From positions 124,001-188,000 of the forward strand of contig JAXDDX010000046.1 in assembly GCA_034670405.1 (NCBI GenBank): a stretch of 64,000 bases of DNA, written 5' to 3'. This document shows positions 50,131 through 62,040 of the stretch, piece by piece. Numbering within the stretch: the first letter of the stretch is position 1; every line of letters begins with the position of its first letter. This DNA is from Hoplostethus atlanticus (Eukaryota > Chordata > Actinopteri > Trachichthyiformes > Trachichthyidae). A model generated the notes under the pieces. That model searched no databases and was not told the DNA's origin. It was given only the letters and a program-made list of their open reading frames with translations. The translations under genes and the position numbers were made by a program.

Positions 50131-52689
50131 TGCTGGTCATGTATCGACTTTGTTGTCGCCATAAATATTTCAAATGCAACGTGACAGAACAGGCATGATA
50201 CAATACATTTGCGATTTAAAAAACTGTGACAAGCTGGAGACAATATTGCGATATTACGAAGCTACAAATGTGTTCTACCAGTCAACTTCATTTGATACAC
50301 TGGTAATGAGAAGCAGCATAATAAATTATTGTGTCACCATGTAAAATAAATGGGAGAATTTCAGTTTTACAATAACTAAACATTTTTAGACACCCTGAAA
50401 GGTATGTATAATCTGTACTGTTTTTGGCTTATTACTGTTGGTCTGCTGTCATTTCTGCTTTAAGTAAAATGAAACGATTAGGTTAGAAAAAGTGACTTAA
50501 CACACTTGACAAGTTGATTGTGGCCCCACTTCTTCAAGGATATGATCAGACATAAATAGGTAATCTTTAAAATACACACACACACACACCACACCATAGG
50601 CCGTAAATATCATAGTCTGTCACGATTGCTTTGACAAGCTTTTTAGTCACTCAAGTACAGTGTGCCAATTTCAGGTGCCAGGGAGAATTTATCACAGTAA
50701 TACACAAAGCAAGCACTTGTTCATTACTATATTCATCATACCCAGGTTCTAGTTTCCTGGACAAGAGTGACAAGCCGAGCAGACTGCATTGATGTTTTCA
50801 AGGTGACTCAAAATGATTAAAAAAGAAAAAAGAAAAATACTCCAGAAACAATACTGGAGCGATGGGAATGACTCAAGAGTGGCCTTGTGTTTGGTCACCT
50901 AGCCACAATCAGCCGGTCAGTGAATGTCTGTCCTTCTCTCTGTGTTTGAGTATTGCATTCATTTTTACATCAATACTAGCAACTTTTCAGACTCCTGATT
51001 TCATTTCTCAAAAGCAAGTAACGACAAATTTATTGACTTTTTTCTGACCAGAAGAAAAAAATGCTAACATGTTAACTGAAGAATGGGGCAACAAATTGAT
51101 GCCGTTTTGCACTACTTGCTCCTCAAATCCAAAGAGGCCCGATGAGCACAGCACTTCCCACATCATCTGGTGCCTTCTACTGTCAATGGGTCGGTTCAAA
51201 ATCAGTTACTATCCACACTTTTTTTATATTGACTTTAAATGAGATAAACATGATGAAAAATGTGTAGAAGTAGTAGCTAATGTCGATTTACATTTGTGTG
51301 CCTACAACAAATTAGCTTAGCCCGGTCATACGACATACTCCTTCAGTGTAAACGGTCCACTGATAATACTCATTTGCCACCTGAGTATGTAGTATGCAGT
51401 ACATACCAATGCGTATGTAGTATGTAGCATGTTAGTATCCCATTCCGAACACACCTAATATCCTTCAAAGAGAGTTGGCAACACTGAAAACAACATCAGA
51501 CAGCGTCTCAGCGCTTAGCCAGCCAACTAAGCATGTAAACAATCAAATAGCTTGGCAAGACACTTGGTCTGATCACTACAATAGTTTGTTACCACAAACA
51601 TGAGAAAGAAAGTTACACTGACAAACATAACCTTAGTGATGCAAGTAACCTCCCGGTCCGCTTCTCCCTTCAGTCTTGTCCATGGTTTTACTAAATGGCC
51701 TTTAGCCTCCAGTGGCCAGACATCTATGTGTAACTCAAGGCCTAGCCATGGAGTCAACGTTGGGGGGGACCAAATCTGCCGGGGGGTCTGAGGGTCCACC
51801 CCCAGAAAGAATTCCAGCGCAAAATGACGTATTGATGTATTGACGTATTGACGTTGACATTAGAACTATCACAATCGACAGTGATATAGCCTAAGTAACA
51901 CTCATATGACATTCTAGTTTTCCACTTTTTAATACATCTGAAAGTAATGAAATAGAGAGACAGTACAGTGTTTGACATTGTACCAACCCACAGCAGTCGA
52001 GCAACGGCTTCTGCTGGGGTATGGCAACACCACTTGGACAAACCAACTAGAACCGGTAGTAATAATAATGGCAATTTGTTAAGTTTAGTTATGATTATGA
52101 TTACATTTGCTAATGATTATTTCGGACAGCGGTGCATGGTTACCTGTTGTAGCATAGCAAATTTTTGTTTTATTTATATTTTTTATATCAATATATTGGG
52201 GGGGGGGGGGACATTTTGAGCATATTTGAATATTGGGGGGGGATGTGATTATAATTACTGCCCTGGTGTAACTCGTCGAGAAACCCAGTGTATATAAAAT
52301 AAAAACTGAGGGTACACAAGCTAGATGCACATAATCATGTTGTGTGTGGTCGTGTTCAGGATTAGATTTACAGTTAATGAGCTTGTTACTTTCTCTGCTC
52401 GTGCTCATTTACACTGCCTTAAGGCGGACGTGATGTGCATGCACTGAGTCCAGTTGGATCTCATGTGCAATAATAAATAATGTGTGTGTGCAAGCCTTAG
52501 TTTAATAATTGGATGTTTACCATCTAAACCAAACCTTTCATTAACTTTTTGGACTGTTTGGTTCATGTACTTAGCACTTACCAGAGTACCGAGCACCCCC
52601 TTCACCAGCACAAGGAAAACGAACATAAATATGTGGCAGTGTAAACATGAGCATTAAATAAAAATGTGACACTTTTACTTACAATTTAG
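50131..52689. other. Gene-free, repeat-derived DNA
   Basis: No genes. At 51385-51455 there are repeated GTATGTAGTATG motifs like a common fish MITE end. At 51755-51810 a GGGGGG/CCCCC-rich stretch (GGGGGGTCTGAGGGTCC) resembles terminal parts of hAT elements, and a run of about 13 G lies at 52199-52211. These may belong to the decayed hAT element that follows. Confidence 0.45.
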
Positions 52690-53590
52690 TGAGAAACGTG
52701 GGCTTGTGCTTCACTGATGGTTTTTGTCATTCTGGGGGGCAGGGAGGCAGCTGCAGTGATCCGGCTCCTTTCTGGGCATAGTCTGTTTCTTTGCTCTGTT
52801 TTGATCTGGGTCATTGCAGAAAAGGATGTTTCACACAAATAAGTGGATCCAAAGGGTAGTAGCTGCCCCAAAGCTTGTTTCCCCAGCTGTTCCTTTCTTC
52901 ACGCACAACCAAAACTGCATGAGAGTAGATTTCTCAAACTTCATCTGTTGGCCATGGTCAGATAACACATCCAAGAGTATTTCCTGCTGGCTGTTCTGTT
53001 GTTTTCAGACAAGAGAAATGGGTTTCTCACCCAATCCAGCTGTGCAGATTTCTCTTCAATGCCAGGTCAGTATCAATTAATGTTGTTGGCCAAATGTCCC
53101 TGTATTATTGACTTCACTGGAGCTCTCTCTACATCCTCATTGGAGAGGAAAGCATCCAAATGAGGAAAGCAGGTGCCTTTTTCACAGCTCTGCTTTCTGG
53201 AGAACACCATCCACTTTGTCACACAGGTTCAGGATGTTAGTGTCTTTGCCCTGCAGAGACACATTCAGTTCGTTCACTTCGCTGAATACATCTGCAAGAT
53301 TGGACAGCTTTGCAAGCCAGTCTGTGTCCTCAAACAAAGGGGCATGGGGAAACCCGCGATCTGACAGGTAGCTGTGCACTTCAGATCGTAGTTCAAAAAG
53401 CCTGTTCAGTATTTTCTCTCAGGAGAGCCAGCGCACTTCTGTGTGCTCAGCGCCCATGTTTTAACACAACGCATTAAGTGGCCTTGACTTCATGAAGTTA
53501 ATTACCTTGACGGCGTCGTTCAAAACGTCATGCAACACAGGACTCATTTTCCTGGAGGCCAATGCTTCCCTGTGTTGGAGTGGAGTCGGG
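52690..53590 (-). pseudogene. Decayed hAT-family transposase (ZBED5/SCAND3-like)
   Basis: Read on the minus strand from about 53590 the translation gives HREALASRKM, VIKVINFMKSRPLNAL-like and GAEHTEVRWLS, broken by in-frame stops. LFELRSEVHSYLSDRG, DWLAKLSNLADVFSEVNELN, VSLQGKDTNILNLCDKVDG, then LLDVLSDHGQQMKFEKS and finally FGSTYLCETSFSAMTQIKTE follow at 52780-52865. The last piece is the C-terminal dimerisation region of hAT transposases, and the rest matches the catalytic core of the ZBED5/SCAND3-like branch. Stops, frame changes and missing segments show it is dead. The N-terminal BED zinc finger is not seen. GC-rich stretches near 54645-54710 and 51755-51810 could be parts of its ends, but no matching inverted termini were proven. 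Confidence 0.85.
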
Positions 53591-55152
53591 GTTTTCCTCT
53601 CTCACGTGGCCTGTTGGTGCAGACACTGGTCTGGTGCATGATTCCCAATTAGACCGTTTCCACAGGAGAATATATTAACGCCATTAAAATGTCCTCTCTG
53701 CTTGTTTTTCCCTCCAAACTTCTGCAGAAAACTGCATGTTCATAAATCAGTATCAACTATCTCACGGAAGCAACAAGCTGTGCCTGTCCACTGACATCAG
53801 TCATTTAGATCTAAAGTTAGTCATTTGACAAAGGCACAAGATTTTAAGGTATATTTGTCTGCTGTATTTTTTATCCAGCATATCCTCTTCCAATACAAAC
53901 AGCGGCTGGATGCAGCAGGTCTCCATCAATGGTGAATAGCTTTTCAGCTTAGCTAGAGCAAGGACACTGCACACTAGGCCTCCAGTGCTTTGATGTGAAG
54001 GCATTTCACTTGTTGGGATGATCTGAAGTCAGAAGGTTTTCCCTTAAAAAATGAAACTGATTCTCTGCTATTGTTGAATGGAAACCTAAAGTTGCAATCT
54101 GTACTTAAAGTGTGGCAGCCGCTGTTGAAACACATTCCACAGCTAGCTTTGTTTGAATAGTGGTTTGAATCCATTTTCCCCCCTGAAATGTATTTGTGAA
54201 AACTGTTTTACAGTCCACAATAGATTTTGTCTGACTAGTAAAGGTCAATGTAGCATAAGCACTCAGAGCAGTAGCATAGCCAGAACATATTTGGGTGGGC
54301 CTACATAAAATTGGCTGGACCAAACGTTTACCATGCACAAAAATCAAACGTAAGGGAAAGCACACAACATACCAAATTGCACAGACAGTGCCATACCAAC
54401 ATTGTGCACCAGAGATAGATTAACCTGTGTTTACCACATACAGTAAGCAACCATGGGTGGGTGGATTCATCCTTCCGGAGGAGGTTAAAATTAAACTACA
54501 ACAAAACGGTGGGAAAAAAACAGATTGACAGAGAGGGAGAGGTGTGATTCATGTGTGAGTTTGAGTGGCTACTGGGTAATTTTACTAATGAATGCTACTA
54601 AAGCAAAATTGCCATACGTACCTCTCAAATGGGCCACAGTGCAAATTGGATGGCAGCGGCCCACCCAGGGCCACCCCCGCCCACCCCTGCCTACGCGCCT
54701 GACTCAAAGAACTAGAAAAATCAATTGATTCACTACTTCTGTACATCATGATTCTTAATGTAGCACCATTGCAGCACACGTAATGTCAGCATTGTAAATT
54801 ACAATGCATTCATTTTTTGAAATGTCTGACAAAGCCAGCCTTTCCTGTGGAGGCAGGTCAGACTGACACTGAACTTGTTCACCATTAGTACTCCCCTTTT
54901 TATAGATCTTTCTGAGGCTTTGTGTTGATCTTCTTCTTCTGCCAAGCAGTGGGCGGTTTGTAAACTATAATATGATGATAGGTGGTATCTGTAAGTAAAT
55001 GAGCCTCTGTGCTTGGCTCGTTTCTATGTACCATTTATGATAATATTCTAGGTCAAAATGTGTCTAAGTCAAAACACTAATCTTTATTGATAAGCTGTTG
55101 ACAGTCATGTGCTGCTAACCTTGAAACCTTTAAAAACCTCTTAGCTGCTTTT
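53591..55152. other. Gene-free DNA, possibly hAT element interior
   Basis: Minus-strand open frames at 53801-54004 and 54105-54365 have no family I recognise and may be decayed non-core parts of the same hAT insertion. Near 54280-54310 and 54650-54710 are GGTGGGCC and GGGTGGGC-type stretches, one on each strand. Confidence 0.4.
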
Positions 55153-55440
55153 TTACATTACATTACATTACATTACAGGCATTTAGCAGACGCTTTTATC
55201 CAAAGCGACTTACAATAAGTGCCTTCAACATAGGTAGGCAAGAGAACCACTAGTCACCAGACATCATAAGTGAATTTCCTTCCTAAACAAGCATCTAAGA
55301 GCAGAACCAGTGCTGAGGTAAAAGTGCATCTTATCTACCTACTTTTTATTTAAACAAATGAGACAGATAAGTGAAGCAAATAAACAAGAGCCAATAAACA
55401 AGTGCTAAGACAAATAAGTGAAGACAAATAAGCAAGTGCT
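55153..55440 (+). repeat. Dispersed TTACAT-ended element, left part
   Basis: Starts with four TTACA repeats leading into GGCATTTAGCAGACGCTTTT and CCAAAGCGACTTACAATAAG, a very widespread fish repeat. The right part of the same element seems to be at 56403-56440 (GAGGTGGCCTGCGGCG, AAAGATGGGCAGCGACT). The minisatellite at 55441-56402 would therefore lie inside the element. A small local repeat (AACAAGTGCTAAG/AGCAAGTGCTAAG) precedes the array. Confidence 0.75.
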
Positions 55441-56402
55441 AAGAGGAAGAGTCAGGGTAGTGTTTCTTGAAGAAGAAGAGTAAGGGTAGTGTTTCTTGAA
55501 GAGGAAGGGTCAGGGTAGTGTTTCTTGAAGAGGAAGGGTCAGGGTAGTGTTACTTGAAGAGGAAGGGTCAGGGTAGTGTTTCTTGAAGAGGAAGGGTCAG
55601 GGTAGTGTTTCTTGAAGACGAAGGGTCAGGGTAGTGTTTCTAGAAGAGGAAGGGTCAGGGTAGTGTTTCTTGAAGAGGAAGGGTCAGGGTAGTGTTTCTA
55701 GAAGAGGAAGGGTCAGGGTAGTGTTTCTTGAAGAGGAAGGGTCAGGGTAGTGTTACTTGAAGAGGAAGGGTCAGGGTAGTGTTTCTTGAAGAGGAAGGGT
55801 CAGGGTAGTGTTTCTTGAAGACGAAGGGTCAGGGTAGTGTTTCTAGAAGAGGAAGGGTCAGGGTAGTGTTTCTTGAAGAGGAAGGGTCAGGGTAGTGTTT
55901 CTTGAAGAGGAAGGGTCAGGGTAGTGTTTCTAGAAGAGGATTGGTCAGGGTAGTGTTTCTTGAAGAGGAAGGGTCAGGGTAGTGTTTCTTGAAGAGGAAG
56001 GGTCGGGATAGTGTTTCTTGAAGAGGAAGGGTCAGAGTAGTGTTTCTTGAAGAGGAAGGGTCAGGGTAGTGTTTCTAGAAGAGGATGGGTCAGGGTAGTG
56101 TTTCTTGAAGAGGAAGGGTCAGGGTAGTGTTTCTAGAAGAGGATGGGTCAGGGTAGTGTTTCTTGAAGAGGAAGGGTCAGGGTAGTGTTTCTTGAAGAGG
56201 AAGGGTCGGGATAGTGTTTCTTGAAGAGGAAGGGTCAGAGTAGTGTTTCTTGAAGAGGAAGGGTCAGGGTAGTGTTTCTTGAAGAGGAAGGGTCGGGGTA
56301 GTGTTTCTTGAAGAGGAAGGGTCGGGATAGTGTTTCTTGAAGAGGAAGGGTCAGGGTAGTGTTTCTTCAAGAGGAAGGGTCAGGGTTGTGTTTCTTCAAG
56401 AG
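55441..56402. repeat. 29-bp minisatellite with seven-unit higher-order repeat
   Basis: About 33 head-to-tail copies of a 29-bp unit whose core is GGGTCAGGGTAGTGTTTCTT followed by GAAGAGGAA. Variant units carry TTACTT, TCTAGA, GACGAA, GATGGG, TCGGGATAG or TCAGAGTAG. The TTACTT variant occurs at 55551 and again at 55754, and the TCGGGATAG variant at about 56001 and 56204. Both intervals are exactly 203 bp, or seven units. The 83-codon minus-strand frame within it is only the repeat read through. The array appears to have grown from a segment inside the dispersed element that flanks it. Confidence 0.95.
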
Positions 56403-56576
56403 GTGGCCTGCGGCGAAAGATGGGCAGCGACTTTTAATACCGTACAAGCTACCCTAATTCATTTGAAACATCTTCCACTTATTGCTTCCATGGAAGGCGA
56501 AGTGATTGAGTCAGTCAATGTATTTATGAATTTTACTTGGTGACTGTTTCCTTAAGGCCACATGTTGTCCACATTT

Positions 56577-56740
56577 TGGGGTGGCAGGTTGGCCTAGCAG
56601 TTAGAGAGACCAACCCATCAGCGGAGGGTCGCTGGTTCGATCCCCGGCACCACCAGGAGGGTGTATTCCAGCTGTGAGCTGGTGACTGATCCCTTGGGTG
56701 TATTCCAGCTGTGAGCTGGTGACTGATCCCTTTCCATGGA
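56577..56740 (+). repeat. tRNA-derived SINE with intact polymerase III boxes
   Basis: Starts GGGGTGGCAGG, with A-box TGGCCTAGCAGTT and a consensus B-box GGTTCGATCCC (about 56633-56643). The body contains a direct duplication of a roughly 35-bp segment (GTATTCCAGCTGTGAGCTGG then TGACTGATCCCTT, twice). It is not a true tRNA gene, because no cloverleaf acceptor stem pairs. Confidence 0.75.
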
Positions 56741-59214
56741 CCTCACTGTAAAATGATGTAATGGTGAAGGAGCTGGTTTCTTTTGGTGGGCTTAAACTGA
56801 AAATGAAGGCTCTTGTGGCAGACTCAGTAAGGAGATGTCTTTGCTTTGTTGTCAAGATTGAAACAGGTTTTGACCATAGATCATATTGATCCAATACACT
56901 TTGACTTTGTTCTGTTTTTTTAAATGTGATTTTGATTGTATTTTGATTTCATACATTGTTTTACCTCGCTCCTTCTTTTATGTGATTTTGACTGTATTCT
57001 GACTTTGTACATTGTTGTATGTTACCTTTATATTAGTCCTGATGCTGCTTTCATGGCCAGGTTTCCCTTGAAAAAAGTCTTAATTTGAATAGGACTAACC
57101 TGGCTAGAAAAAGGTTATACAAGGTTATATATATATGTATAAGGTTAATATAAATAAGCAGATATACCGAGATACTGCAAACTAAAAGTATGCACATAAG
57201 CATTCACAGCAGGTTGAAAAAAACCCTCAATGTAAATGTGCTTTATATAAATATCCTTACAGAATGAGTTCTTTTACTAGGCCAGACCGCCACTCTCAAA
57301 GTTGTACAGAGTGCCCTTCATAAAGAAAGCCTTCAATTTCCTAAAAAAAGAAGAATTTAATTCCTTACTAAGACTAATTGTCTGTTGAGTAAAATTCTCA
57401 CATTCAAAGCCTCAGGGCTTTCTTAGAGTGCCTATTTGTGCCTCTAACCTTTGCACTGCTTAATGACCACAGGTCTCTTCCCTTTGAGGGATGAAAACAC
57501 TGATGAAGGCCAAGTGCTGAAACTCATTTTTTCTTTGCGTGCTGCTGCAAATTAAAATAATTTAAACTTATTTTCCCTGTGCATCTATGAAGTTGTACTC
57601 TGTCTCCAGCACAGCACTCCACTCCTTTGTTCTATGTGAAATAATACTCGCTGGTACAATGCTAATCTACAGAGACAGATTTTAAAGAGTCCCTTACTTT
57701 GATCTAATGATTTCATCATGATGCAACATGGAAATTTTTGTGCAACTTCTCAGATCTGAACAGATTTCATAATGGAAATCGCCAGGAGGATAAGAATAAT
57801 GTGATTAGTTCAACCGATTTCTGAGTTTCTCTGTGATGGTATGTAGAACTGCTTGGGGGTAAAATATGAATTAGCATGGTGTGCTCTGTCCGTGGGCAGC
57901 AAACTTGATCTGCACATTTCATCCACATCTCAATTAATGCAACAAAAGGTTGAATCCTAATAGAAGTCTGATACATTAGGCTACATCCATCGAAGACATC
58001 CAATAGTCAAACACTTTCTCTAACAAGATTATGCTTTTGAGTCTCTTGGAATCTTCTGTGTATTTGATGCATTACAGGGTAACTTGACTGAGACATGTCG
58101 AAGATCAAAAATTTAACCTTGCATTAAAATGTTTAGATTTCCCCCAGTTTTATTCCACCGTGATAAGACCGTGACCTCCATTTAACATGGTTCTTCAGTC
58201 ACCAAACCATAACTCCCAGCCCTTCCACTCTCTGCTCCCTCTATCTTCCTCACACCTTCTATCCCCTACCCCTTCAAGAGGAAAAGAGAAATGAAATTTG
58301 GTGTACTTGTGCCCTTCAGTGTACACTCTCCCCATGAGGCGCAATATTTAGAGGATAAAGAGTGGTAAAAATAGATTAATTACCACGGTCACTTTCCACT
58401 TGCAGCCCAGGGGACTCACCGCAGGACTGAAAGATTCGCCTAGTCCCCCACCGCTCCCTCCATCTGCTGTGTCACACCTATGGTTCACAGCCAACCCAGT
58501 GCAGCTCCTGCAGCCCACGGGGCACAGGGCCCTATTAGGAATACCTGGCTTGGAGAACTCTGGGAACAAAACAAAGGTGACGGTCAAGGGTTGGGCGCAG
58601 AGAGGGTGAGGTTAAAGTGCTTTGAAGCCCACCAATGTGTTTTAGCTTCTCACTGTGAAAGCGCCACAGGGTTTTCCATATCTTTGGCAAGCTCCCTCCC
58701 CGATAGTGAATGTGTGCATGGCAATGAAATGTCCTATTGCTTCTCAAACGCCTGTCATTCACAGACTAATTTTTTTTTTCCCGATGCGTCTCCTGCAATA
58801 ACACACTTCTGTCTCCCTTCTCTACAGGGGTTTTCAACATGTCTACAAGTGAGTGAATCACATTGATGGGAGTGTTCTCGCCCCAACGCCTCCACCACGC
58901 CTCGCATTGGCACTGACCTGAATTGAGAACCTGGCAATGTGACAAATGCTGTCAGAATTCAGCTCATCACAGCCTTGTCACCATCTAGAGCCAAATCAAA
59001 TCCATATCAAAGGAGCCCGATCAGTACTTGGCAAATCATTATATAGTACGCCATGTGCCAAGAGTATTCAGGTTTTCGTTCCACCCATACCACACCAGGT
59101 GATTTCAATTAGTATAATTTCAACCAGAGAGTCAGTGACATCTCAGTGTTTGGCTAGAATGAAAACCTGCATCTCGACCGTCAGCACATGGCTGCCCATC
59201 CACGGTGTACACTG
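56741..59214. other. Gene-free DNA
   Basis: No gene is recognised. The plus-strand frame at 58480-58866 was examined. Its protein resembles no family I know and it lacks convincing splice context. Confidence 0.5.
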
Positions 59215-59657
59215 TTTAAAGGGGCATTAAGTCCATCTATTGACCTCTATTGGCGACCAATAAGAATCCCTGGCGACAGCTTATGGTGATCTGCAATTTA
59301 TATAAATAATGTCACATTTTCACAATAGGAATTAGTAAACGAGTTACTGAGAGCAGAGATCCAACAGAAATGTCAAGTGAAGATAAAAATAATACAGCTT
59401 GGTCATTTGCTTGACTTGAGAAGGTGACACCGGTCGTTGGCTCGTGGCACCGTCCTCCATTGTTGAGCTGAAAATATCAGGAGGTGAAAGGGAGACATTG
59501 GGAGCGTCTTGACATTCCAGTGGCTGGGGAGTTTTTGTTCCAAAACAGAGGACTGGAAAGTTAGTTTTGAAAGCCAGAAAGCACCCAGTCATTGGTATTG
59601 ATCTGAAATCCTATATATTATGGTCATTTAGTGCTATGGGACAGTAAAAACCTTAAA
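59215..59657. mobile_element. MITE (family M, relative of the vtg3 intron 24 copy)
   Basis: Begins TTTAAAGGGGCATTAAGTCC and shares internal landmarks with 40406-40774: GCAGAGATCCAACAGAAATG, a GTCATTTGCTTGACTTGAGA region, and TATGGTCATTTAGTGCTATG near the right end. The right terminus is degraded to CCTTAAA. Noncoding. Confidence 0.6.
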
Positions 59658-60739
59658 CAGTTATATACGTACTGTAATAACATAATGTGAATGTGCGGGT
59701 GGGAAAAAAAGTAAAGAAAGAAATAGATTCCTGTTCCTGAGTTCAAGCACAAGAAATGGAGGAGTTTTGTAGCAGATCAATATTAACTCTGGTGTGAGTT
59801 TCATGGTGTTTTACCAACTACAAAAGTGGAATTCTCCATCATGTCCTCACTGGGAGATAAAATGCCCTCCTTTTGGGGAAGTCTCAAAATGGAGCCTCGA
59901 GGAAGGCTTTGTCAATAGAACGGTTTGAGTGTTGCCCTCACCACAGGCAGAAATCAACTCTGACACATACTGGCTCCAAAACTGTCTCTGTCTCCCCGTG
60001 ATAGCTTGTGGCAGAAGCTTTTGGATCATTGGGCCATAATATTTAGAAATAGACACTGAGGTTTATGTGTGCCTTGCTGCAAACCGATACAGGTTTTACT
60101 GTACTGCTGGAATATGTACTGTTACAACTGTTAATGCAACAACTTCCCATTGATGTAATGAACTGTTAATGTAGTAATTTACAGCAAATAATGTAATAAT
60201 ACTGTTAACCTAATACATTTCCAATTAATGTAATAAAAGTTACCACCATACATATTAATCCTTTTTTTAGATGTAGTTAGTAACACAATTTGCAAATGGA
60301 CAGTTTTGTAATGAATTTTGAATTTGAACAGAATCAGTTCAGGTTATTATAGATTAGAAAAATAAAAATTCTGTTGTAAAGTAATAAAATCAAATGTAAG
60401 AACTATTGCGTAAACAGGAAACAACTTTTATTAAAATGTAACATGTGCAGTATGTGACTCACTATTGAAGTGCAGCCATGAAACCATCTCTTAAAGCAAC
60501 ATATGTTTCTGTTGAATGATTCTGGAAATGGTTTTTTTTTGGGACAGACGCACGTATGCTTGTAATGGGAAATTGATAGTTTAGCGTGGAAAAGTACCTC
60601 CTCATCTTGGAAATGTTGTCTAAAAGGTTCCTGATATATAAATATATATTTTTGTATATGTTTTGTATTTTTTATACAACCTTTTTCCTTAAACTTGTTT
60701 ATTGTATAGTGATGTGTCCCTCTCTCTTGCTTTGTTCTG

Positions 60740-60791
60740 CTGCTAACTGCAATTTCCCCTCGGGGCCATCTATTTATCTATCTATCTATCT
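60740..60791 (+). repeat. LINE-like 3' tail with TCTA microsatellite
   Basis: GCAATTTCCCCTCGGGGCCATC followed by TATC units (60768-60791) resembles the 3' end of fish non-LTR retrotransposons, which end in AATTTCCCC-type sequence and a short tandem repeat. Only the tail is present. No reverse transcriptase is seen. Confidence 0.5.
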
Positions 60792-61602
60792 GTGAGTGTT
60801 CAGACCATTGATACTGATGCTGTCAAGCAATCATACAAAAAGCATTGCAATTACTGTCGCTGAAAAATATGCTATGAATGTTGGAGTGCACCACAACATT
60901 TATAGCAGGTTTTTATTCTGTGTGCAATAATGTGAAATATTATACAGCACAATGTAACTAAGGATATGTTTCCACATATGGTAAATTCATTGCCGGGAAG
61001 TACAAAACCATCAATACTTCTGCTCTGCACTACATTAAAGTACATTTTCCACCTCAGTTGGTCGTCTTTAGTGCATACTATTATTAAACTAGCTTGCATC
61101 TGAGTGGTTCCACCATGGTGTGTGCAGATGATTTCCTAACAAAAAAACAACATCCTCAACTGACAGAAAATACCAACTCGACGTATGATGCCACCATGAC
61201 ATGTGAATGAAACAATGGGCAGATGGCAAGTGAGAAAGAGAGAAAGAGACAGACAGAATAGGAATGCGTCTGGGTGATAACTATACATAAACTGTCAACG
61301 TCCAAATTGTCCTCGGGATGAACCCAAGCAGATAAAATGCCATTACAGTAGAAGTCTGTTCTGCATAAATAAAAAGATGCTGCTGTTGCTGTTCTCAGCA
61401 AAAACAATCTCCCGATGCCTCTGTCTCTGTTGATTTCAGACACCAGTCAACTCATTATGCTGAAACTGCAAGAAAGCACTGAACCTTAAGTTCTCCATCT
61501 ATGTACCCTATGTCAGTGTTAAATTTGATGTTTCTGCTCTCATACCCTGTCTGGTAGGAGCAGAGGGAGTTTGCTTTTCAGGACCGGGTCAGGACAGGAG
61601 CA

Positions 61603-62040
61603 GCTTAAAGGAAAATTACTCCCTCTGATACTCTTACACTGTTATATATCATCATCTGTGATGTTCAATGCATTCCAGCATTTTGTGATGGAGTGTTGTA
61701 ATTTACCTTTTGGTTGTATCCCTGGTCCCTCAACCTGCCTCGTCTATTTCTACTTCGATTAGTGAAGTCCTGCATTTCCCAGAATTATTCTCGACAACCC
61801 CTAGAGAACTTGCCTTGACTTGTTGTATCCATCTGTTGGTTTTATGTGCTGGTGGGGAGAGCAATAACAATCATGATAGTGATAGTAAAGACAAGAGTCA
61901 TAGCCCTACTCAAAATGCAAAATGCCTTGTGGCTGCTTGGCATTATCGTCTATTGAGGCTGTTGTTGGAGAAATTGGTATTTCCGCCTCTTCTTATATGA
62001 GTGTTGAACGTCGGTGTAAAATGGGGAGTCTAGACAGAAG
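61603..62040 (+). repeat. Dispersed repeat family C, copy 2
   Basis: Matches 44780-45175 over its length in the same orientation: GATACTCTTACACTGTTATA, ATCTGTGATGTTCAATGCAT, CGTCTATTTCTACTTCGATT, GCCCTACTCAAAATGCAA, a CTATTGAGGCTGTTGTTGGA segment, AGAAATTGGTATTTCCGCCT and GGGGAGTCTAGACAGAAG. The element may extend further right than 62040, because copy 1 is cut there by Tc1-like DNA. Confidence 0.7.

Noticed and set aside
56119..56370. 83-codon minus-strand open frame with a repeating Pro/Ser/Thr-rich peptide
   Set aside because: It is the 29-bp minisatellite read through. The unit is not a multiple of three, so the peptide repeats only every 29 residues and has no homology or splice context.
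56577..56650. Possible tRNA gene
   Set aside because: A-box and B-box are present, but no complete cloverleaf or acceptor-stem pairing is seen, and a SINE body follows. It is annotated as a SINE head instead.
58480..58866. 128-codon plus-strand open frame
   Set aside because: No homology recognised. An overlapping frame on the other strand is equally long, as expected for a GC-richer noncoding patch.
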